Part shown: positions 1 through 9,420 of the stretch, piece by piece
Numbering within the stretch: the stretch's first letter is position 1
Layout of the letters: each line of letters opens with the position of its first letter
Assembly (NCBI GenBank): GCA_020832085.1
Contig: JAFIFJ010000134.1
Coordinates: forward strand, 1-64,000
From: Gammaproteobacteria bacterium
Lineage (GTDB): Bacteria > Pseudomonadota > Gammaproteobacteria > Pseudomonadales > Azotimanducaceae
DNA length: 64,000 bases
Direction of reading: 5' to 3'
The notes under the pieces: model-generated
Seen by the model: the letters and a program-made list of their open reading frames with translations, nothing else
The model's database searches: none
What the model was told of the DNA's origin: nothing
Translations under genes and position numbers: made by a program

Positions 1-1
1 C

Positions 2-589
2 CCGGCCATCCTCGCGGAACTCGAAGCTGAAGAACTCGCCGCCTTCGGACGCACCTTCATCGAGGACACGCGCATCCATCGCCAAGTGGCGCCGATGTTC
101 ATCGACAAGATGCCGAACAACTTTCGCCACATCGGGCTTATCCACCTGATTCTGCCGAATGCCAAAATCATCGATGCCCGCCGCCACCCCATGGCCTGCT
201 GCTTCAGCGGCTTCAAGCAGCTGTTCGCCGAGGGGCAGGAGTTCAGCTATTCGCTCACCGACATCGGGCGCTACTACCGTGACTACGTGGCATTGATGGA
301 GCACTGGGATCGCGTGCTGCCGGGCCGGGTGCTGCGGGTCATGCACGAGGACGTCGTCGACGACCTCGAAGGTCAGGTGCGCCGGATCCTGGATTTCTGT
401 GTTCTGCCCTTCGAAACCGCCTGCCTGGAGTTCCACAAGACCGAGCGCAGCATCCGCACGCCAAGCTCAGAGCAGGTCAGACAACCCATCTACCGCGAGA
501 GCGTCGAGCAGTGGCGGCACTTCGAGCCCTTTCTCGAGCCGCTGAAGGAGGCACTCGGCCAGGACCTGCTCCAGCGCCATCCCTGCTGA
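2..589 (+). CDS. Sulfotransferase family protein, C-terminal part (5' end outside window)
   Basis: The gene enters from upstream, so about 195 C-terminal residues are visible and no start codon is present. The sequence looks like a PAPS-dependent sulfotransferase of the Sulfotransfer_3/TPR-linked type. It has a DKMPNNF block, then a DARRHPMACCFSGFKQ segment resembling the 3'-phosphate-binding loop with its conserved Arg and Ser, and a C-terminal RRILDFCVLPFE helix followed by a VEQWRHFEPFLEPLK tail typical of the family. Such enzymes move a sulfuryl group from PAPS to a hydroxyl acceptor; the acceptor cannot be read from the sequence. It stops 86 bp before the next gene on the same strand. 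Confidence 0.8.
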   Translation, partial: PAILAELEAEELAAFGRTFIEDTRIHRQVAPMFIDKMPNNFRHIGLIHLILPNAKIIDARRHPMACCFSGFKQLFAEGQEFSYSLTDIGRYYRDYVALMEHWDRVLPGRVLRVMHEDVVDDLEGQVRRILDFCVLPFETACLEFHKTERSIRTPSSEQVRQPIYRESVEQWRHFEPFLEPLKEALGQDLLQRHPC

Positions 590-675
590 CCGCCCGACTC
601 CTGTCTTGCGAATATCGTTGACGACCCACCCCATCGCCAGTTTGATGCACACCTGGGCATCTGAGAGTTGGCAGC

Positions 676-1152
676 ATGATCGAGAAACTGTTCCGGGGGA
701 GCCGTCTCCTCGTTTTGATCGCCGTGGCCGCCACCGCAATCTCTGCTGTGCTGCTGTATTTTTCCAGCCTCAGCATCCTGGCTCACATCGTCATCGACGT
801 CGCTCAGGACATCCCCAGGACGACGGAGATCGGCAAGAACCTGGCCGTCAAATTGCTGAAGGTGCTCGATCTGCTGCTCATCGCCATCACCTTTCACGTG
901 ACTTCCGTGAGTCTCTATCGCCTGTTCATCACGCCCCTTCGGGTCGAAGAAAGCACGTTTCTCAACGTGCTCCACATCAAGAGCTTTCACGACCTCAAGA
1001 TCACTGTCATGCAGGTGTCGATCGTCATCCTGGTCATACTCTTCCTCGAACAGGCCGTCGAGGTTGGCGCCACCCTGGAGTCGCTGTACTTCGGCGCAGC
1101 GGTGGCCATGGTCATCCTGGCCTCCGTCTTCGCCTGCAAGAACATGGACTGA
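676..1152 (+). CDS. YqhA/UPF0114 family inner-membrane protein
   Basis: A 158-residue integral membrane protein of unknown function. Hydrophobic segments lie near residues 10-35 and 60-85 and across two C-terminal helices (about 110-155). The layout and the segment SLYRLFITPLRVEESTFL match the UPF0114 (YqhA) family, including its usual length. An ATG preceded by a weak purine stretch starts the gene. It follows the sulfotransferase on the same strand and is convergent with the BCCT transporter. Family assignment is from recognition of the sequence; no biochemical role is established for this family. Confidence 0.8.
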   Translation: MIEKLFRGSRLLVLIAVAATAISAVLLYFSSLSILAHIVIDVAQDIPRTTEIGKNLAVKLLKVLDLLLIAITFHVTSVSLYRLFITPLRVEESTFLNVLHIKSFHDLKITVMQVSIVILVILFLEQAVEVGATLESLYFGAAVAMVILASVFACKNMD

Positions 1153-1261
1153 AGGGAAACGCGCAGGGGTCAGCCTGCCGCCGTTCTCAGCCGCCCGCGC
1201 CACCTTGCGCTACGGGGCAGTGGGAAGAAGACCGATCGGAGCGGGCGTTCTCGCCCGGCAT

Positions 1262-3259
1262 TCATGACTCGACTCCCAGCGACGGCGCCGTGCGTGCATT
1301 CACCCAGCGCGAATAGTGTCCGAGCAGATCGTCAATGATCTGCTCCCGCGACAGGCCGAGGATGTCGTACTCATCTGCCGTGACGTTGCACCAGGCTTCC
1401 ACGTACCAGTGACGGTGCCGCGCGTCCGACGCCGGCGTCTCCACGAAGGCAAAGGTCACCATGCGATAGCTGCGCCTGCGGGCCCCGTAGGCGAAGGTCT
1501 GTCCGTCTGCCTCGTGCACCTCGATACGGACACCCTCCTCATCCTCCGTGACCACCGCATCGATGCCGTGCCCGGCCAGCTCGTCGCGCACGCTCACCAG
1601 GGCCGGATGCACCGTCGACTGCACGAACCGCGCCGTTGCCGCCTCGTCGGAGTGCCTGACCAGATGACCCAGGCGTTTGCGCCAATCCAGCCCTGCCCGC
1701 GCTACCGGGAGCGAAGGACGCTGCAGTCGAACGTGCTCAGCCCGTTCCCGGCGCAGAGCCAGCACCATACCCACGCAGATGGCCACCATGACGATGGTGA
1801 ACGGCAGGGCGCTGGCGATGGCTGCGGTCTGCAGCGCACCGAGCCCTCCCGCCACCAGCAGCACCGCCGCCACGACGCCCTTGCTGATCGCCCAGAACAC
1901 CCGGTTCCACAGCGGCGGATTGGCGCTGCCACCGGAGCTGATCATGCCGGTGACCAGGGAACCCGAGTCGCTCGAAGTGACGAAAAACGTGACCACCAGG
2001 ATCACTGCCACAAGGGACGTGAACTGAGAAAACGGCAGCAGCTCGAACAGCGCGAACAGCGCCACCGGCAGATTGTCGTCGACCATCGCCACCAGTTCCG
2101 GTGCCGAACCGGTGAGTACGGCATTGATGGCCGTGTTGCCAAAGATCGTCATCCACAGGAACGTGAACAGCGCCGGCACCACCAGGACCCCCGTGACGAA
2201 CTCACGAATGGTCCGGCCACGGGAGATGCGGGCAATGAACATGCCTACGAAGGGCGACCATGCAATCCACCAGCCCCAGTAGAACAGAGTCCAGTCCCCC
2301 ATCCAGCGCGTCGGCTCATAGGCGAACTGCCGGAAGCTCAGATCGAAGAACTCGGACAGGTAGCTGCCGGTGTTCTGTGGGAATGCACTCAACAGAAAAA
2401 CGGTGGGCCCGGCGATGAGCACGAACAGCAGCAGGAACAGGGCCAGCACCATGTTCAGCAGCGACAGCCGGCGAATGCCCGCATCGAGCCCTGCCGCTAC
2501 CGAACCCGTCGCGATCAGGGTGATCACCGCGATCAAGGCCAGCTGCACGCCGATGGACACCTCGATTCCGAACAGATACGCAAGGCCCGCGTTCACCTGC
2601 ATGGCGCCGAAGCCCAAGGACGTCGCCACGCCGAACACCGTACCGAGGATGGCGAAGATGTCGACGAGGTCGCCGAGGCGGCCGTGGATGCGGTCACCGA
2701 GAACCGGATACAGGGTGGAGCGGATCGTCAGCGGCAGGCCATGCCGAAAACCGAAGTAGGCCAACGACAGGCCGATGACGATGTAGATGCCCCAGGCGTG
2801 AAAGCCCCAGTGCAGAAAGCTGACGCGCATGGCCTCACGGGCGGCCTCGACGGACTGGGGGTCCGTTCCCGGTACCGGCGGGTTCGCAAAGTGAATCAAC
2901 GGCTCTGCCACGCCGAAGAACATCAACCCGATGCCCATGCCCGCGCTGAACAGCATGGCAAACCAGGACGCGTAGCTGTAGTCGGGCCGGCTGTCGTCCG
3001 GGCCGAGCCGAATCTCGCCATAGCGGGACAAGGCGAGAACGAGGGCGTAGATGAGAAAACCCGCCACCAGGAGCACGTAGAACCAGCCCAGATTGCTGAC
3101 GATCCAGGCCTGCGTGGACTGAAAGACAACCGTCGCAGTCCCAGACGCCAGACCACCGAAAACGGCAAAGGCCAGGATCAGCAGCGCCGAGATACCGAAG
3201 ACGCGAAAGCGGATACCCGGTTTGGCGTCGGCCGATGGCTCGGGCGACACATCGGTCAT
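1262..3259 (-). CDS. betT: BCCT-family choline/betaine transporter with long C-terminal regulatory tail
   Basis: A 665-residue secondary transporter of the betaine-choline-carnitine family that probably imports a quaternary ammonium osmolyte. The glycine motif GMGIG is at residues 107-111. The aromatic-box residues W151, W156 and Y159 match the spacing known from BetP, and the signature FYWGWWIAWSPFVG precedes ISRGR. A cytoplasmic tail of about 150 residues (from about 515) resembles the osmosensing extension of BetT-type proteins. The last Gly of GMGIG is Asp in the proton-coupled E. coli BetT, so Gly here argues for sodium coupling (inference). It lies downstream of the C39 exporter on the same strand with a 107-bp gap and may be transcribed separately. 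The symbol reflects family only; substrate is not proven. Confidence 0.88.
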   Translation of the reverse strand: MTDVSPEPSADAKPGIRFRVFGISALLILAFAVFGGLASGTATVVFQSTQAWIVSNLGWFYVLLVAGFLIYALVLALSRYGEIRLGPDDSRPDYSYASWFAMLFSAGMGIGLMFFGVAEPLIHFANPPVPGTDPQSVEAAREAMRVSFLHWGFHAWGIYIVIGLSLAYFGFRHGLPLTIRSTLYPVLGDRIHGRLGDLVDIFAILGTVFGVATSLGFGAMQVNAGLAYLFGIEVSIGVQLALIAVITLIATGSVAAGLDAGIRRLSLLNMVLALFLLLFVLIAGPTVFLLSAFPQNTGSYLSEFFDLSFRQFAYEPTRWMGDWTLFYWGWWIAWSPFVGMFIARISRGRTIREFVTGVLVVPALFTFLWMTIFGNTAINAVLTGSAPELVAMVDDNLPVALFALFELLPFSQFTSLVAVILVVTFFVTSSDSGSLVTGMISSGGSANPPLWNRVFWAISKGVVAAVLLVAGGLGALQTAAIASALPFTIVMVAICVGMVLALRRERAEHVRLQRPSLPVARAGLDWRKRLGHLVRHSDEAATARFVQSTVHPALVSVRDELAGHGIDAVVTEDEEGVRIEVHEADGQTFAYGARRRSYRMVTFAFVETPASDARHRHWYVEAWCNVTADEYDILGLSREQIIDDLLGHYSRWVNARTAPSLGVES

Positions 3260-3366
3260 GCAGTGGTCTCCTGAACAGATCGGTCAGCCCGCGTGCACAC
3301 GGCGCCTGCCCGGATTGGACCTTTGCTGTCGCAGACAAACCACGACCTGCGACGCGGCAGTCGGAA

Positions 3367-5514
3367 TCAGGTTGCACCAGCGATGGCTCCATCCTGCGAC
3401 AGGCGAGGGCTCGGGGCAAATGCGGCCCTGGAGCCCAAATCCAGGCGCAGGTCCGCCCGGGGCAGCAGAAGCGGATCGTGGGTCACCACCATCCGCGTCA
3501 TGGGCAGGCGGGCAAGCAGGTCCCCTACCCAGCGCGCCGCGGCGGCATCGAGGTGAGCCGTGCCCTCGTCGACGAACAGAGCATCCGGGCGCACGTACAG
3601 TGCCCGCGCCAGCAGCAACCGTTGCCGCTGTCCGCCGGAGAGACCGGCGCCGCCCTCACCGATACGGGTTTGCCAACCCATGGGCAGGCCGGCGATCAGT
3701 CCATCGAGCCCCACCGCGGCGGCACAGTCCTCGAGCCAGGCCTGATCCGCTTCGGGATCGAAGAACGCCACGTTCTCCCCCAGGGTTCCCGAGAACAGGC
3801 GATCATCCTGCAGCACCACTGCCGTCCGCCGCCGCCAGCCATCGAGCCCCTCGACGCTCAACGGCGAACCATCGATCACCACCTCCCCGGCCGTAGGCCG
3901 CAGCAGGCCACAGGCCAGCCGCAGCAAGGTGGTCTTGCCGCAACCGGAGGGACCGGTGATGACCGCCAGTCCGCCGGCAGGCAGATCGAGATCGACTCCA
4001 GCCAGTACCGGTGGCGCATTCCTGCCATGGCTGAATTCCACCCCGCGAAAGCTGACGGCGGCGTCACCACGACGCAGGGCCGGTGGCGGCACCGGGCCCG
4101 TTTCCGGCGGGGCGTGCCCGATCTCGGCCAGCCGCTCAAGGTGCAGCCGCAGCAGGCCGAGTTCCGCGGCCCGGTCCACCAGCGTGATCACCCGGTCGGT
4201 GAACTGGCTCTTGAAGCTGACGAAGGCATAGAGCATGCCCACCGTGAAGCCACCGGCCAGGACCGCATGGGCACCGAGCCAGATCACTACCAGGTTCTCG
4301 ACGCCGAACAGGACGCCATTGGCCGCCGTCAGCCCCAGCCCCAGACGACCGCTGGCCACCTCTGCATTGATGGTACGGGCACGCTTGTTCTGCCAGTAGG
4401 CATGGCGGTCCAGTTCCCGCCCGAAGGCTTTCAGGGTCTGGACGCAGCGCAGCGTTTCGAGAAAGGCGGTCTCCTCCTCCGCGCCTGCGGCGATCAGCGC
4501 CTGCTGCCGACGCCTGAGCAGCGGCAGTGTGGCCAGCCGAAGCAAGCCGTAGAGCAGCAGGGCCAGCAGCACCACGGCCGTGAGCTTGGGGCTGTAGAGG
4601 AGCATGATGATCAGCGTGGTGAAGGCCATGAGGCCATCCACCAGCGCTACGGCGAAGCCTTCCGTGAGCAGGCCCTGAACCGGCGCCAGCGAGCCGAAGC
4701 GCGACACGATGTCGCCCAGATGACGGCGTTCGAACCAGGGCAGCGGCAGGCGCAGCAGGTGGTGCAGCAGATTGCTGCCCATCTGAAAGCCGATGGCTTC
4801 GCCGGCATGCATCACCAGCCGGCCCCGCAACCAGGTGACGGCGACCCGCAGCAGCGCCAGCAGGCCGAAGGCCAGCAGCAGAATGCCGAGCAGCTCGGCA
4901 TCGTGTTTCACCAGGGCTTCATCCACCACCAGCTGAACGTAGAACGGGCTGGCCAGGGCCAGCACCTGCAGCACCAGCGACAGGGCCAGCACCACCAGCA
5001 GGTTGCGCATCAGCCCCGTGGAGTGACTCCAGAAGTCCGCCAAGCCCATGCGGGCCACCTTGCCGCCGGTCTGGAACTGCGGCCCGGGAATCAGTTCCAG
5101 GGCCACCCCCGTGACGTGATCCCCCAGCTCCTTCCAGGGGAAGAAGCGGCGGCCACGGGCCGGATCATGGACCGTCAGTCCGCGCCAGCCCGCGCGAACG
5201 GCGACCACGAAGTGCTCCAGGTCCCAGTGCAGGATGGCCGGCAGGCGCAGCTGCCGCAGTTCCTCCGGCTCCAGCCGCAGCGGCCGGGCGTGCATACCCA
5301 GGGTCTCTGCAATCTGCATGAGGTCGCGCAGGCCGACACCCTGTCCCGCCAGTCCGGCCCGGGCGCGGAGCTCAGGAAGATCCATGATGCGGCCATGGTG
5401 GCCCGCCACCATGGCGAGGCAGGCCAGACCGCACTCGCTCTGTTCGGATTGCATGACGAGCGGCGTGCGCTGCTGCCCGCCGGACAGGGCCGCTGCCAGC
5501 AGGCCAGCGTTCAC
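3367..5514 (-). CDS. Peptidase-C39 ABC transporter/ATPase (bacteriocin-type exporter)
   Basis: A 715-residue inner-membrane exporter that cleaves double-glycine leaders and secretes the peptide. Domains in order: C39 peptidase (about 20-140) with catalytic Cys28 in QSEQSECGLACLAM, His101 and Asp117; six-helix ABC membrane domain (about 160-430); nucleotide-binding domain with Walker A GPSGCGKTT, signature LSGGQRQR and Walker B LFVDEG. I chose GTG at 5514 because it overlaps the HlyD stop as GTGA and has GGGGA five bases upstream; an in-frame ATG at 5553 would overlap by 43 bp. All catalytic residues are present, so it should be active. No double-glycine precursor gene is visible next to it. 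Confidence 0.92.
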   Translation of the reverse strand: MNAGLLAAALSGGQQRTPLVMQSEQSECGLACLAMVAGHHGRIMDLPELRARAGLAGQGVGLRDLMQIAETLGMHARPLRLEPEELRQLRLPAILHWDLEHFVVAVRAGWRGLTVHDPARGRRFFPWKELGDHVTGVALELIPGPQFQTGGKVARMGLADFWSHSTGLMRNLLVVLALSLVLQVLALASPFYVQLVVDEALVKHDAELLGILLLAFGLLALLRVAVTWLRGRLVMHAGEAIGFQMGSNLLHHLLRLPLPWFERRHLGDIVSRFGSLAPVQGLLTEGFAVALVDGLMAFTTLIIMLLYSPKLTAVVLLALLLYGLLRLATLPLLRRRQQALIAAGAEEETAFLETLRCVQTLKAFGRELDRHAYWQNKRARTINAEVASGRLGLGLTAANGVLFGVENLVVIWLGAHAVLAGGFTVGMLYAFVSFKSQFTDRVITLVDRAAELGLLRLHLERLAEIGHAPPETGPVPPPALRRGDAAVSFRGVEFSHGRNAPPVLAGVDLDLPAGGLAVITGPSGCGKTTLLRLACGLLRPTAGEVVIDGSPLSVEGLDGWRRRTAVVLQDDRLFSGTLGENVAFFDPEADQAWLEDCAAAVGLDGLIAGLPMGWQTRIGEGGAGLSGGQRQRLLLARALYVRPDALFVDEGTAHLDAAAARWVGDLLARLPMTRMVVTHDPLLLPRADLRLDLGSRAAFAPSPRLSQDGAIAGAT

Positions 5515-6770
5515 AGCCGTCCCCGCAGCGCCAGCAGGGGGTCGAAGAGCCAATGGATCAGCCGCCGGCGCTCCAGGGCGACGTCGGCTTCCAGCGCCAT
5601 GCCCGCCTGCAAGGGCAGCGTTCGTCCATAGGCGGGTACCCCACCAGCCTCCGGCCGCACTCGAACCTTGTACACCGGTTCATCGGCCTGTCCGGGGGGC
5701 GCGACCTGCAGCGGCGACAGGATGCTGTGGCTGACGCTGGTGACCACACCGGGGTGGCTGCCGAAACGGGCATGGGGAAAGGCCGCATAGCGCAGCCGCA
5801 CCGATTGCCCGGGCTCGATGAAACCGGCGGCCCGGGAAGGCACCAGCAGTATCGCCTGCATGCCTGCGTCAGGTTCCAACAAGGTCATCAGGGTGCGCCC
5901 GGGACGCACGGAATCACCTGTCTCGACGCCGAGCGCTGCCACCCGGCCCGTCATGGGTGCACGCAGCTCGAAGCGCCACTGCAGGCTGATCTCGGCCTGC
6001 TCCCGCTCGAGCCGGCTCGCGCGGTCATCGAGTTCGGAGAAGCGCAGCGCCTCGAGTCCCGGCAGCGCCCGCAGGCGCTCATCGATGCCAGCCCGTTCTT
6101 CCAGCAGCTCCAGTCGCGCCGACCTGAGCTGTTCACCCCGGGATTCCAGCTGCAGACCTTCCTGTTGCGCCCGGTCGAGTTGCTGCTTGGCAACGTGACC
6201 GCGTTCTCCGAGCCGCAGCAATGCTAGCTGTCGCCGCTCGAGGAGGGCGGATTCAGCCCTGAGAATGCGCTCCCGGGCATCGAGCCCGTCGGCGCGGGCC
6301 TCGATGCGCAGCAGTGCAGCCTCGAGCCCCGTCCGCTCGAGTTCGAAGCGCTCGAGCTCCGTGTTGCGGGTGGCCTTGAGGCGATCCCGTTCGGCCTGAA
6401 GCGCGGCCAGCGCGTACTCGGCTCCACTGCCACCGGCCACCGCGCCGCGAGGATCACGGATCTCCAGCAGGGCCTGGCCGGCAACGACCCGATCACCCTC
6501 GGCAACTTGCAGCGCATGCACCATTCCGCTTTGCGGTGCCTCCACCACCAGCACACCGCCGTCCGGAACCAGATAGCCACGGACGCGTTCCGTACGGGTG
6601 AACTCTCCGGACCAGAGCAGCACTGCGGCAGCGATCAGGAACAGCAGCAGCAGGACGAGCCATGCACCCGTACCCGGCGGCCGGGTCAGCAGCAGATCAC
6701 CCCAAAGCCGGCGCCTGCTCGCCTTGAGCGCCTCGGCCCGGAACAATGCAGACGTTTCGCTTGCAGCCAT
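5511..6770 (-). CDS. HlyD-family periplasmic adaptor subunit of the C39 exporter
   Basis: A 419-residue membrane-fusion protein that links the inner-membrane ABC exporter to an outer-membrane TolC-like channel. It has one N-terminal membrane anchor (about residues 36-54), then a lipoyl/barrel-sandwich half motif around VVEAPQSGMVHALQVAEGD. A long Leu/Arg/Glu-rich coiled coil (about 130-260) follows, and then the second half, FELRAPMTGRVAALGVETGD. The order and length match colicin-V/RaxA-type adaptors. Its stop overlaps the exporter start by 4 bp, so the two are probably translationally coupled. No TolC-like gene is in the window, so an outer-membrane partner must be elsewhere. Confidence 0.9.
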   Translation of the reverse strand: MAASETSALFRAEALKASRRRLWGDLLLTRPPGTGAWLVLLLLFLIAAAVLLWSGEFTRTERVRGYLVPDGGVLVVEAPQSGMVHALQVAEGDRVVAGQALLEIRDPRGAVAGGSGAEYALAALQAERDRLKATRNTELERFELERTGLEAALLRIEARADGLDARERILRAESALLERRQLALLRLGERGHVAKQQLDRAQQEGLQLESRGEQLRSARLELLEERAGIDERLRALPGLEALRFSELDDRASRLEREQAEISLQWRFELRAPMTGRVAALGVETGDSVRPGRTLMTLLEPDAGMQAILLVPSRAAGFIEPGQSVRLRYAAFPHARFGSHPGVVTSVSHSILSPLQVAPPGQADEPVYKVRVRPEAGGVPAYGRTLPLQAGMALEADVALERRRLIHWLFDPLLALRGRL

Positions 6771-6897
6771 GCCAGCCTCCCTGGAGGGCCCAAGGCATGA
6801 TCGGCCGTCCGCGGAAGTGCTGTCGTGGGGTCATTTCGGTAGGAACTGTGCGCCTGCGTCACGCTGTCGTGTGCGACATCGTCCGGCGGTTCCAGAC

Positions 6898-7656
6898 TCA
6901 ATCGGGACCGAAGGCCACGATGAAGGCGCCGATCCGTCCGGCGTTGGCGCCGAGATCGCTCTGGCCCACGCGGGATACGGAACGCAGATCGATGCGGCTG
7001 CCCGATCCATCGGGCCGCACGCGGACGACGAAATCGTCCTTGAAGCCATACAGGCGGGTGGTGGCGGTGGCTTCGAGATGTCCGGCAGCCGCGTCGGCTG
7101 CCACCACTTCCCAGCCAAAGTCATCGACGATCTGCTGCGCGCGCGCAAACGCCGCCGCCGGCGGCAGGCGGCTGTGGATCGGCTGCACGAAGGGGTAGGC
7201 CTCACGGGTGACCGCAGCCAGCGCCTCGGCATCGTAGTCGAGGGGATTGGCGTTCGGCCCCCGCAGTTCGACCACGGCCACGAACTCTGGCGGGTCGGCA
7301 CTGTCGGTGCTGATGTCATGGATCGGTGGCACCTCATTGGCGCGCATGAACCAGACCACCATGTTGAGCAGGACCAGCAGCGCCAGCCCACCGCCGATGG
7401 CGAGCGGCAGACGTTCCGCGCGCAGGCCGCGCTTGAGCATGAGGAAGGCGCCGACACTGGTGAAGACGAGGGTTGTGACCGCGAGCACAGCGGCCATGCC
7501 GGGCAGCATCAGCACTGCCGCCGGCACCTCCAGGACTCCGGCGCGGTAGCCCAGCGGCGCCAGCACGAGCAGCAGCGCGGCGAGGACACCACCGATGAGG
7601 ACGAACTTCGCCCACCAGGCGGTTCGGACGGCCGCCGTTGCCGGTGCTTCACTCAT
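6898..7656 (-). CDS. DUF1499 domain-containing membrane protein
   Basis: A 252-residue protein with three hydrophobic segments in the first ~115 residues and a C-terminal soluble domain (about 120-252) that resembles DUF1499, with blocks LYGFKDDFVVRVRP and GSRIDLRSVSRVGQSDLGANA. The function of DUF1499 is unknown. It lies upstream of the HlyD/exporter pair on the same strand with a 127-bp gap, so cotranscription is possible but not shown. The ATG at 7656 is preceded by AGGAGTGTCGAC, a good ribosome-binding site. Confidence 0.8.
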   Translation of the reverse strand: MSEAPATAAVRTAWWAKFVLIGGVLAALLLVLAPLGYRAGVLEVPAAVLMLPGMAAVLAVTTLVFTSVGAFLMLKRGLRAERLPLAIGGGLALLVLLNMVVWFMRANEVPPIHDISTDSADPPEFVAVVELRGPNANPLDYDAEALAAVTREAYPFVQPIHSRLPPAAAFARAQQIVDDFGWEVVAADAAAGHLEATATTRLYGFKDDFVVRVRPDGSGSRIDLRSVSRVGQSDLGANAGRIGAFIVAFGPD

Positions 7657-7714
7657 GTCGACACTCCTGGCTGCTGCATGGAAGAGGCCCGATTGTCGTT
7701 CGATACGCCGGTGT

Positions 7715-9241
7715 TCACAAATCCGGCGTGAAGACGTTTACCGGCTCACCCGCCACGACCCTGCCCCGGCGCCCGAGGAAGTCCTCGCGAGTCATGGCCG
7801 CAAGCAGTTCAGCATCTTTGGGCACATGGGCGCAGAAGCGATGGCCGTTTTCGAGCCGGCCAACGACGATACCCACCTCCGGCTGACCCTCACGCCCGAA
7901 CACCACCGTGTAGGTCTCGATGCCGGCAGCACCATTGGGCTCCGTCGCCAGCGGGGGATGATCGATGGCGTCGATCTGACGCTGGTAGAGCGCAGGATCC
8001 TCACGCAGCCAGGGCACGTCGCCCCGGGTCGGCAGCGGCGACGGCGCCGTGGAGTAGATGCCCGCCGCATGCTTGGTGAGGTAACCACCGTTGGCGGTGA
8101 CCAGCCCGAACCTGCCCGGATGGGCGCGCAGCTTGTCCACCATGGAGGCAATGGAGTTCATGACGTAGTTGTTGCCGGCGCCACCGTGGAAAGGCAGCCC
8201 GCCGGTAATGGTCAGCGAACGCGGATCATCTTTGGCAATGCCGAGTTCATCCCGGGCGATCTGCACGGCGCTCGGGAAGCAGGAGTAGAGATCGATGAAG
8301 TCCATGTCGTCGATGCCGCGGCCAGCCATCTCGAAGGCGCGCTGCCCCATGGTGCGGATGGCCGGAGAACTGTAGTAGTTCTCCCGATCCGTCACGTGCC
8401 AGAGCTCGTTGGCATCGGCGCAGCCGTGCAGATACACCCACTTCGATTCGTCGATGCCAAGCTCGCGCGCAAAACCCACGGACATCAGCAGCAAGCTGGC
8501 GCCCTGATTGATCTGGTTCATGGCGTTCATGTACTTGGTGTAGGGCCAGCTCACGAAGCGGTTCTTCGGCGTCGCGGTGGCGATCTCCGCAGCCGAGCGG
8601 CGAATCGGATACCAGGCCTGGGGATGCTCCGCGGCCACTTCGGTGAAGCGCGTGAACAGTTCACCCATGGTGCGCTGGTGACCTTCGATGGTCTCGCCGT
8701 AGTGTCCCCGCAGTCCATTCTCATAGAGCGGATAGGCATGGGCCGGTACCAGCAGACCGTGGGCCTGCTCGGTCTCGTTCCACATGCGCTTCTCGGGGAA
8801 AATGTACTCGGCGTCCGTGTCCGCCGGCTCTTCCCAATCCGGCGTCCGGCCCGCCTTGCGCAGGCGCCGGAAGTTGTCGATGGCCTCGGAGCCCGACAGC
8901 AGCGCAAAACGCATCTCACCCCGGGCAATGGCCTCGGAGTAGCGGTTCACCAGGTACTGGGGCATGTTGCCGCCGTTGGGGGTCAGCCACTGACGGGCCT
9001 TGCTGGCACCCACCCGGCGGGCCAGGGCCGCCGGCGAGTTGCGGGTGGACTCCTTGAAGCTGCGCACCACCGTCAGCACGTCCACGTCAGCCAGCCGCTC
9101 ACGGGGAATGCCGGCGTCGTCCACCGCCAGCCAGGTAGACTGCTCCATCAGATCCAGCGGGCTCGAGAGCCGATCGAGGTCAGGTTCTTTTTCGGTGACC
9201 TGCCCGACACCCACCAGAACTGGGATCAGATTGCGATCCAT
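7715..9241 (-). CDS. Thiolase-like acetyl-CoA acetyltransferase (TLP1/SCP-x-like)
   Basis: A 508-residue protein with thiolase fold features. The N-terminal VLVGVGQVTEKEPD block and the C-terminal TANGGYLTKHAAGIYST block, which holds the His of the second thiolase loop, are clear. About 100 extra C-terminal residues resemble the additional domain of type-1 thiolase-like proteins. The first-loop position normally occupied by the nucleophilic Cys reads SGSEAI, so classical thiolytic chemistry is doubtful. The ATG at 9241 is preferred over one 24 bp upstream because GGGAGG lies eight bases before it. Likely role: binding or processing an acyl-CoA in lipid or sterol metabolism; the substrate is unknown. 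Confidence 0.82.
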   Translation of the reverse strand: MDRNLIPVLVGVGQVTEKEPDLDRLSSPLDLMEQSTWLAVDDAGIPRERLADVDVLTVVRSFKESTRNSPAALARRVGASKARQWLTPNGGNMPQYLVNRYSEAIARGEMRFALLSGSEAIDNFRRLRKAGRTPDWEEPADTDAEYIFPEKRMWNETEQAHGLLVPAHAYPLYENGLRGHYGETIEGHQRTMGELFTRFTEVAAEHPQAWYPIRRSAAEIATATPKNRFVSWPYTKYMNAMNQINQGASLLLMSVGFARELGIDESKWVYLHGCADANELWHVTDRENYYSSPAIRTMGQRAFEMAGRGIDDMDFIDLYSCFPSAVQIARDELGIAKDDPRSLTITGGLPFHGGAGNNYVMNSIASMVDKLRAHPGRFGLVTANGGYLTKHAAGIYSTAPSPLPTRGDVPWLREDPALYQRQIDAIDHPPLATEPNGAAGIETYTVVFGREGQPEVGIVVGRLENGHRFCAHVPKDAELLAAMTREDFLGRRGRVVAGEPVNVFTPDL

Positions 9242-9319
9242 GACTACGGCCTCCCAAGCCAGCAAATGAAACGGCGCGGGAGTCTAGCATGGTGCCGAGC
9301 AGGACAGATCCTGTCAGCA

Positions 9320-9343
9320 GGCATGCCCGCATCCGGGCATGCC
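9320..9343. repeat. Perfect 10-bp-stem hairpin
   Basis: GGCATGCCCG and CGGGCATGCC flank a four-base CATC loop. It sits in the 220-bp gap between the thiolase-like gene and the DUF2855 gene, both on the minus strand. It could stop or stabilise the transcript running out of the DUF2855 gene, but there is no T-run next to it on either strand, so a simple intrinsic terminator is not supported. Confidence 0.55.
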
Positions 9344-9420
9344 GCGACCCTGCCGCCGTCTGCGGATCAACGGCAAGCCCGTGGTGTCCAGCGTCGGGCC
9401 TACAGAACCCCCGCCCTTAA

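Noticed and set aside
1316-3274. Long plus-strand open frame opposite the BCCT gene
   Set aside because: Antisense shadow in GC-rich DNA: His/Arg/Gln-rich and without domain character; the opposite strand encodes an intact transporter.
6771-6897. Double-glycine leader peptide gene upstream of the exporter pair
   Set aside because: The only frame here runs into the HlyD gene and has no leader-like sequence or GG cleavage site.
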